A stretch of 64,000 bases of DNA from Melampsora larici-populina 98AG31. Lineage: Eukaryota; Basidiomycota; Pucciniomycetes; Pucciniales; Melampsoraceae. The stretch spans positions 62,001 to 126,000 of the forward strand of contig NW_006768817.1 in NCBI RefSeq assembly GCF_000204055.1, in the 5' to 3' direction. Shown here piece after piece: positions 56,657 through 64,000 of the stretch; position 1 is the stretch's first letter, and each line of letters opens with the position of its first letter. Under the pieces are notes generated by a model. That model was not told the origin of the DNA and made no database searches. It worked only from the letters and a program-made list of their open reading frames with translations. The translations under genes and the position numbers were made by a program.

Positions 56657-57511
56657 GTTTGTGTTATATTGCGAAGTTGAGCGGGCAGTGCGGAAGGGAG
56701 AAGATTCTTTTAATGTCTGATTCTTTTTGGAATGGGAGTGTTGGTAGCCTACACCAAAGTCCAGCTCAATCAGAGGTTTTATGTCATCACAGATCGTTCG
56801 CCACCATTGTGAGATGTCTCCTGTGAGCGCTGAACTGGGTTACTCATATGTGCTTAGGTCTTGTAGTGTACTTTCACCGTAGACTCCCTTGTTTCCTCAG
56901 GGGAAACGATCAAACTCAGCTGAAACCTGCACAAAGCTCAACATGAGAAACGGTTCAAGTGAACCCAGCGATGAAATAGAACCGCTGATCGATGATCATT
57001 TGATCAGAATGCTCATGCGAACAGGTCGGCTGAGGCGGAGAGCAGACACAGCTTGGGTGAATATTCAGTACGACCCTTTGTAGAATCGTCTCCCGGTCAA
57101 GGGAACAAGAAAGTACCAAAACAGCTGGCGTTTATTACTCTTACATCAAGAGTACCACTTCAATGTAAGGCTTCTTTATTACTCTTACATCAAGAGTACC
57201 ACTTCAATGTAAGGCTTCTCTTGTCAAGGACACAAGTTTTGATTTTATCTTTACGTACCCTATCTCGGATCCAAACGGATACACAGAATCCGAAATTGTT
57301 GTCGATGTATATGCAAGAACAGTTATCATTACTGAGTTTCTCATGAAAAAATCGCGCTACGCTTGATTGCAGGAAGCGGAAGACGAGAGTGACGGAAACA
57401 TGATGATCACTCCGAGAAATAAAAAACAATTTGATCAAGTCTACAACAACGCGAGCATCTGAGCAAAAAAATCAAGAAGACTTAAAAGCCAATGATGTTA
57501 TGTATGATATG
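56657..57511. other. Intergenic interval with 46-bp tandem repeat
   Basis: Nothing coding is supported apart from a short open frame at 56889-57083 without features. The repeat at 57125-57215 lies here. Confidence 0.4.
57125..57215. repeat. 46-bp perfect tandem duplication
   Basis: 'tttattactcttacatcaag' to 'caatgtaaggcttct' occurs twice back to back. Confidence 0.85.
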
Positions 57512-57770
57512 TTATATTCCAATCTTGAATATAATGAAATTATTTATTTGAAGACAGGAGGCACCGTTATGAGTGCCCATGCGGTCGTCGAGTGATGTCA
57601 CAGCTGGCATGGCAAGGAAGGGATGTTCTCGGATATAAGTTTCAAAAGCGGATGAAGACCAACAACGAATAGTTTTGATCGAATCCTTAATCAATCCGGC
57701 TTGATATAGGGCTGTAGCACCACCAGCGCGGAGGGAATGGCCAGAACGTGATCCTTTAGATGGATGTTCA
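57512..57770 (-). pseudogene. Tyrosine-recombinase C-terminal fragment
   Basis: The frame reads GHSLRAGGATALYQAGLIKD, then TIRCWSSSAFETYIREHPFL. This is the catalytic end of a tyrosine recombinase: the H-x-x-R box (HSLR), the Trp that replaces His in many members (RCWSS), and a Tyr (ETYI) at the expected nucleophile distance. Fungal sources of such domains are DIRS-like retrotransposons and Cryptons. The N-terminal part with the first catalytic Arg is missing, since the frame closes within about 20 codons upstream (TGA near 57770). Only about 70 residues survive, so it is a relic. Confidence 0.8.
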
Positions 57771-58007
57771 TTTTAGCGTTGAACAAGCTACGAGTCGAAT
57801 GTGTAGTGGCTCAAAGGAACAGTAGGCGAAAAGAAGGTCGTCGAAACCGGCAGCAGCTGGTCCGACGCGATCCAGGTTGATTGTACAACTAACAGTAATT
57901 CTAGATTTGAACACACTAAGAGACATAATTAAAAGAAGAAAGTAGTAGAATGCCGTACTGGTTATACGCCTGATACACTTGAAGTAAGCTGATCACCAGA
58001 GATAGTA
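57771..58007. other. Spacer
   Basis: Nothing recognised. Lies between the recombinase fragment and the stop of the paralogue family gene. Confidence 0.35.
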
Positions 58008-60360
58008 CTAGAGATACTCTTTATCAGTGATCTTGTAGTTTCGTGACTTTGGTATTGGAATCTTGCTTATGTTTTGTGCAAGCCAGAATCCAGCAAAGTC
58101 GAGGAAGAGAGCTTTGGCCAAGTGATAGCGATTTAATTCACGCGGCTCCCATTGTCCCGCAGATAGAACAAGATCCTTCAGAAACTGAACTATGTATGAC
58201 TGTGTTCTTCTCCAAACTGGGTCAGAAAATGAATGATTGAGCTTCATGAGTTCACTAGTTACAAGCAAAAAATTCACTGCCCGGAGAGTAGAAAAAACGT
58301 TTTTGTCCTTCGGGTATATCATCAGGCCCGTTACACCTGAGCAGAGAAAACTGACAAGTGGTTGAAGATTAGAATGCTCAATATCGACTTCGTTTCGCGC
58401 CTTCAAGAGTTCTCCTTTTTGAACTGTCAATCTGCTGACCATGTCCTGAGAAATGGCTGTACTTATGAGATTGTTGCAGGCCTCGATGTCGGCGTCCAAG
58501 GTGACAGAAGCCCATATACTCGCAAACGCCACTACAAGAGAGTATATCGACGCAATGAGTCGGTCCAAGTCTTTGATGCAACCACTAGACAAATTTGATT
58601 GGTTGTCTTGTATAGTCTTCTCTCGTATGTAAGCTAATCTTTTGTAATGATGCCAGCAGGAGATTGCGTTGAGTGAGGTTTGTGCAAGGGGAGGATTCGA
58701 GATTGTACTTGGACTCTGTTCCAAGATAAGTCGATTATTGCAGTCCATTCCAACCAATACCACAGCAGCCATCACGTAATGCATTCCCCGTTCAACAAAT
58801 GTTGGGGTAGGGTTATGAAACATTCTGAATGTATCCCAGAGATAGCGTTCGTGGATTGGTATATCTTTAGGCGACTCATTTTGGTCAATTATGTCGAAGT
58901 CGAAGATATCTGGCTTGTACCAAGATGTCTGCTCACTTGCATAAAATAGTCTTCGATCTGAATTTGAACATAGATTATGTTGCAGGTCAGCTCAGAAAGC
59001 AGTCAGGTCTTGCACAAAATCTACATACTATCAGTTCTCTGACACCACATCCTAATCCCATGATCTTGTCGGCTGTCGAACGTCACAGCCTGAGGCAACA
59101 CCTCTTCTGGATCAAAACTTACTGGTGAGCCGCGGACAAGAGCCTGTAATAAAGCAAGTGCGGCGCTGTGTATCTTCTTGACTTCTGCCGGAATGATTGC
59201 CTGCGTTTGTACAGACCGAGATTTGTAGAGATCAATGCGACATAACCAGAACGAGCCCAGTTTCGGAGTTTGCTGTGATTGGCGATGGGTGTAGCAGTCT
59301 TTCTCGGTGTTGGTGACACTGCACAGATGTAGTATTTTTCGGCTATGCAAAATGATTAGAATTAATGTCAAAAATGATTAAAAATGCTATGTTAATGCGT
59401 TCAAGATCGACTTCAGCTAGAGTTCGGTTAGTAGCAGTAGCCTCAAATTCGTGATAAAAAGGTCGAGAGGCAGTTTTCATCCGATCCAAGTGGCTTGAAA
59501 CTTGTTGCTAGATAGCAAAAAAAGTAGATGAAGCAGTGTCGAATGGCTAAGTTCCATCAGAGGATCTTATGTAAGATGAGGAGCAAAACGTACAATGCTA
59601 GGAGGATCATCACACACTCCATCAGAAGGAAGATCAAAGCAAAGATCTTGGCTCAATGAATTTTCAAAAGCAGTCAAAGCCGCGCCATCAACTGAGTCCG
59701 CATCCAAAAGTACAGGCAAGGCACTATCTTCTACGTCGGGATCCGCGAAAGTGTGTTGTATGTTGTTTTTGACCGCTGGAGGAGTAGTAGGTTCCGGTCT
59801 GTCGGAAAATTTGCTAGACTTCAAGTTCTTTGTTCCTCTTGATTGATTCTGCGACTTTTTCCTCTTAGCTATGCATGAAGCCTTGAGAGTTGATACGCGC
59901 GACCGAGAGAGAGTGCGAGTATTCGAACTAGATGCGAGACCATTGTTGGGAAAGCGGAGAGACCGTCGCAAAGTCTTGTTTTTACTGGCCGTAAAAGTTT
60001 TCTTTGAAGCCAGAGCACTAGGACCCTGCTGGTCGACCAATCTACGCTTGATTTCTTACAGACAAAATGAAGGCCAAAAATACACCAATATAGTGTTAGA
60101 GAGGAATTGTGCGTGTTCATGTACGCGTTGTGTGAGTCATGAACTGTCACAAACTCACCTTTGATCTCAATTGCAACTTCGCTCAGAACAGCTGTCAGAC
60201 ATGAGTATAGAGATATCGACATGGGATGTTGTAACCATGTTCGTACAATTTGATCTATAGAGTCGAGGTCCTGCATGTAAGCCTGTGCACCTTCTGAGTC
60301 AGGAGTTCCGGAGGTATTTGTGCTGGTGCAATCAGTCGACATTTTGGCCATAGGCACCAT
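58008..60360 (-). CDS. Paralogue family B, member 1 (model uncertain in the middle)
   Basis: Not recognised. Exon 1 (60360-60159) and exon 2 (60054-59594) are in phase across intron 60055-60158. Exon 2 is basic and Ser/Thr-rich, with KRKKSQ as a possible nuclear signal, then acidic. The join between 59593 and about 59340 could not be resolved. The part ending at 59029 reads GSFWLCRIDLYKSRSVQTQA and LALLQALVRGSPVSFDP; after intron 58958-59028 the last exon runs 58957-58008. The last exon has SWYKPDIFDFDIIDQNESPK, HYVMAAVVLVGMD, LVSFLCSGVTGLMIYP, FSDPVWRRTQSYIVQFLKDL and YHLAKALFLDFAGFW. Each block has a counterpart in the gene at 61.7-64 kb, including the intron position, so the two are tandem paralogues in the same orientation. 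It looks helical and soluble. Function is unknown. Confidence 0.6.
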
Positions 60361-61657
60361 GGAGATGAGGAGGACTTGGTGCTAGTAACAGTTTAATCAC
60401 GAAGAAATCTATCATGAACTCTTGAAAGGGGTGATTTCTGTGATTTGACTCTGTTGTGTGGTCCTGGTCAGTGACTCCAGCTTGTCGGCAACTTTGATCA
60501 TATACAGGTACAAAATTACATATATGTATGTACAAATATTTGTAAGATAGAATTAAAGTCCACACTTCATTCACCCGAGGACACTTTGAAGCTTGGGATC
60601 GACGTTGACCAAGACATTGTCTTAATGTTGAGGTATCACTATATCAGTGTATACATCTTCGCTACGAATACTTCTTCCCGACCATACTGATTGTTTCCCT
60701 TCTTTTTAGGATGCTTACCGAGTGTTCGAAAGATGCTTTCAACCCATCAGCTGGTATTCCTGATAGTTTGCTCCTCGTGGAGATGTACTACTCCCTGCAC
60801 CCATCACTAAAAACTGGAATCCTCCTCAAAGTCCTAAAAAAGGAGTAGCTCGTTGGTTTGTCAACAAAGTGACTTAGTAAGGTGATATCTACTTATGTTC
60901 AAACTAAGCGTCACGGTCGGTTTTGATATCATTTTCATACATAACTCTTGAACACATCCTGAAGGGATTGACCAGCAACATCCTGCCGTACCTTTTTCAT
61001 TTTTTCACCTGATCTGGTTGTGAGCTTGGTCAACTTCTAATTAAATTATGAGTTGTATCTGATTGGAACTGATTACACCCGGCCTCGGGAATGGCTGGTC
61101 ACTGTTGTCTTCAAATTGGAGGGTTGTATCAAAGATTCAAGTGGATCATGTGCACCAACCCTCAGATCTCGTGTATTGATGAGCTCAACTTTTAGTTGAA
61201 ATATTAAATAGTAAGTTCAACATTTCGTGAAATGTTGAACTCCTAATTATAATTCAAAAGGTCCAAGTCAAAAAGACGAGAAAAGATTGTGATTCAGATC
61301 ACAATGTACTACAATTTCAAAGCACAACAATCGACGAGCAATCAAAATGTGAGCATACGAGATAAGGAAGCCACACATGAAATGTGAGTTCAACATTGAT
61401 CATCAGTTCAACATTTCATGAAATGTTGAACTCAGTTCAATGGTCAACGCCAGAAAAGTGCTTAATTATGCCATCACAAATGTATTATGACCAAGAGCAC
61501 GGTGAGGCTTTTCATACAGAGGTAGGGCACATGAGACACGGGGGCTAGGCTGCCTTGATATGGGGTATGTAATTTTCCCTGGATCATTGTCTTATCAGCG
61601 TTTACAAACAACGTATTTGAAGGAAAAATTACAACACAGTGAAGTCATGATCATCAA
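60361..61657. other. Intergenic between the two paralogues, with palindromes
   Basis: No gene is supported. Two 26-bp palindromes at 61215-61240 and 61406-61431 are described separately. Confidence 0.45.
61215..61431. repeat. Pair of 26-bp palindromes, arms GTTCAACATTTC
   Basis: The copy at 61406-61431 is a perfect 26-bp palindrome; the copy at 61215-61240 differs only in its two central bases. An extra half-site 'gagttcaacatt' lies near 61386. They are about 190 bp apart, at 230-440 bp beyond the stop of the 61.7-kb gene (61658), the nearest gene. Confidence 0.85.
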
Positions 61658-64000
61658 CTAATAACAAGTTTCTGACTCCTCGGGCGTCAAATCGTCATAC
61701 ACGGGCAGTTTGTAGAGTGGGAATTTTGGGTCAGACACAGGCGAATCGCGACAGCGCTCGGATACATCTAAGTACATAGCCAGGGCAAGATCATATTTCC
61801 TGCAAGTCACATGTTCCCACTCCGAAGGGACTCCTTCTCCATTGTCTTTGGGGAAGAGAGCCTTTGATATGCATTTCAAAACGTAATCACTTGCGCGTTT
61901 CCAAACAGGCTCGTCAGAAAATTCAACATTGCACATTCGACCGGTGACAAGGCAAAGTTGAATGAGTTCGGTTTTATTTGATCTCCCGGTGTCGCGGCGG
62001 TAAGTGAGGAGCCCCTTGAAACCAAGTGAAAGGAAAGCAACCAGGGGTGTTAAGGCTTGGGATCTGAGTGCCACCGTTGAAGCCACTTTATGGAAGCTTG
62101 CATCAATGTCGCTCTGTGAGTTACGAAATTTCTGAGTTTGTGTTTGGTGATGGTGGTGGGCTCGGATGACTGCAAGCGCTTCAATACAACCGTAAACCGA
62201 GTCCACTAATTTGGTAAGCTGTTCGATACAGGTCATCTCGATAGTTTGATTGCGCGATGCCTTATGTTGAGCCTTGGATTGAAGGTTTTGATAGTGCACG
62301 GCACATTGAAAAGAATCCTTGACCTCGAGGAAAGGTAGATTGCACTCAGTGAAATCGTGAAGGGGGGGGAGGGGTCCGGCTTCTGAGCCCACTAAACTGA
62401 TTGCCGCTAATACAAATTTACCAGCCATCTCGAGGCGATGTTTGGTCGGGTTTCGCATGAGTCTGAATGAGTCGCAAAGTCTCTTCTCTAGTTCATCGCT
62501 GCTTGGAGATTTCTCGGATTGAAGGTCGATGTAGTTCCAGTTGAATACACGGTCTTTGCCCCATGGTGATTCGCATCCTGCAATGAAGAAATCTTTCGCT
62601 GGGAGGTAGCAAAGCATAGTTGATGTAGGATAAGCGAGTGGTAAAATGAATTTCAGGTTCATCAAGAGGAAACTTACTTTGGTCTCGAGCTACCCATTGA
62701 CTTAGCTTAAAGTCCTTGCTGAAATATAGAATTTCATTTCCTCGAGTTCTCTCGAGGGGGTCATACGTCGTCATGCTAGCAGAAATACGAGCACGTAACA
62801 TGCGTGAACATGCTTCATAAAGTAGGACACAGTCTTCTGTTGTTTCTTTTTTGGATCGGATCGAGGAGCATTGGATGTCAATCTTGAGGTTGTCAGGATC
62901 AATCCAGAGGCCGTCCTTTTGATGAGGGAGATTGTTGGAAGATGATGTGGTTGTAATCTGAGTCAACTGCGATGGGATAATGCTGCCGGTTTGGTCATTC
63001 TCGGGGGTCTGTAAGGTGGTCTGTACTATGTCAGAGTTCAATGGGAATACAGGGGGCGTTGGACACCGTGGCCCGCGGACGATTATCTTTCTGATTCGCG
63101 GTGGTGTAGGATTATCTAGAGAGGTTGAAGTCGGATTGTCATTTGTTTGCAGGACAGACCTGTTCAATTCCGGAAAGACGGACGGACGAGATGTTGATGG
63201 TCGAGCAGGAGATTTTTGGGTGGTGGAAGATGCAGGTAGTGGGGTCATTGTCGAATCCGGAGTGACCATTTGACAGTTGGAGGTCTTGTTGAGAGCAGCG
63301 GGGGCATTGTTACCTGGATTGATTAAAAACTTTTCAAAAGTTGAGCAGATCTGCTCGGCTCTCATGATGATTAGACCATCCAGTGAGTCGGACCAGTATG
63401 CCGTGTGAGCTCGAGCGCTCTGGATCCATTTCGGAAGAAGTCCACTGGCGCCAAACTCGCCTTTACGAAGCTTATCTTCGATCACTTGGCTTCCTATCAC
63501 GTTGGTCAACTGGCCATCAAGCTCCTGCCAGAGGCCCTCGTCTTCAATAAGGTCGAGTGGGGGTAGAAGGTAAGGCCGACCAAAAAATTCAGCAAACTCG
63601 TCATTGGGTTGACCCACGCGGATCGAAGATTCCAGAGACTCGAGATGAGTGATTTTATCAAGTACAGTTTGGATTCCTTTTGGTAACGCGAGGTGTGGAG
63701 TACTTGAGGCTGATGAAAGCGAAGCAGCCGGTAAATCAGAAGACGTGTTGGTCGCAGTCGGAGCGGGTGGTGATTGGGAACAGTCCGGCGATTTAGAAGC
63801 GCTGGCTAGTGGTTGTAGCCAGGGCAACGTGATTGAAGCGATTAGGTATTCCTGGATACGATGGAGTGTCGGAATGAGTAACCTGTCACCACTGACAGTC
63901 CAGATAGCTTGATCACGGAAGTGCTTGATGTATTCAAGGATCGAGTCGAGCCCATATTCACCAAGCTCAAGGAGTTCCTCGATCTTGTCGTCAGGTAAGA
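61658..64000 (-). CDS. Paralogue family B, member 2 (5' end beyond the window)
   Basis: Not recognised. The frame is open from the window edge (LPDDKIEELLELGEYG, TLHRIQEYLIASITLPWLQ) through a Ser/Thr/Pro-rich linker down to 62678. Intron 62578-62677 (GTAAGT...TGCAG) follows, then the last exon 62577-61658 in phase. Visible blocks: KGIQTVLDKITHLESLES near 63690, LDLIEDEGLWQELDGQL, ARAHTAYWSDSLDGLIIMRA; then CESPWGKDRVFNWNYIDLQ, KFVLAAISLVGSEAG, LVAFLSLGFKGLLTYR, FSDEPVWKRASDYVLKCISK and KYDLALAMYLDVSERC. The last-exon blocks align with the gene at 58-60.4 kb. There is no membrane segment or known catalytic motif, and at least 750 residues are in the window. The open frame over such length argues that it is a functional gene. 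Confidence 0.7.

Overview
The window looks like a repeat-rich piece of a basidiomycete nuclear genome, most likely a rust fungus (Pucciniales, Puccinia-like). This is inferred from the features present, not from a database search. Genes are split into many small exons by 55-130 bp introns with GTAAGT/GTGAGT donors and YAG acceptors. The recognisable families are those expected in such genomes: a KDZ-associated CxC5/CxC6 cysteine-cluster protein, Tnp2-type (CACTA/Plavaka-like) transposases, Ty3/gypsy elements including one with a chromodomain, a LINE fragment, remnants of hAT and Tc1/mariner DDE transposases, and several TIR/MITE elements. No bacterial-style operons, rRNA, tRNA or CRISPR were seen.

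Layout. 0.3-5.2 kb: two divergent multi-exon genes, the CxC5/CxC6 gene (minus) and an unrecognised 565-residue gene ending in a poly-glutamate tail (plus). 7.0-9.4 kb (minus): a 12-exon gene whose spliced product (484 residues) has seven membrane segments and a long polar tail, so it is receptor-like. 9.7-11.4 kb: a LINE fragment, a MITE and tandem duplications. 11.5-17.4 kb (plus): three rust-style genes, namely a coiled-coil/acidic protein with a probable 1-nt frame lesion, a zinc-knuckle protein, and 'family A'. 18.1-21.4 kb: a decayed Tnp2 transposase. 21.5-22.6 kb (minus): a broken second member of family A. 23.3-31.8 kb: a Ty3/gypsy element with both LTRs, joined directly to the truncated RNase H of a second, chromodomain-bearing gypsy element that is itself interrupted by a MITE and a nonsense codon.

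32.6-48 kb is almost entirely non-genic DNA-transposon wreckage: a 2.3-kb TIR element with a CACTA-ended hairpin element nested inside it, a Tc1-like element, a MULE-like element with a 9-bp duplication, and a 5.7-kb structure with ~0.75-kb inverted arms enclosing a hAT pseudogene. 49.8-50.5 kb (plus) is a repeat-built protein gene preceded and followed by tandem-repeat DNA. 51.3-64 kb is a gene-rich minus-strand block: an intact 6-exon Tnp2 transposase (1,161 residues), a 289-residue nuclear-looking protein, a tyrosine-recombinase fragment, and two diverged tandem paralogues of an unrecognised family, the last running off the window.

The best novel candidates are the seven-membrane-segment gene, the 58-64 kb paralogue pair, and family A, whose two members flank a dead transposase. 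Exon models were built by hand from splice consensus, frame continuity and alignment between copies in the window. Most close to exact multiples of three, but none has transcript support.
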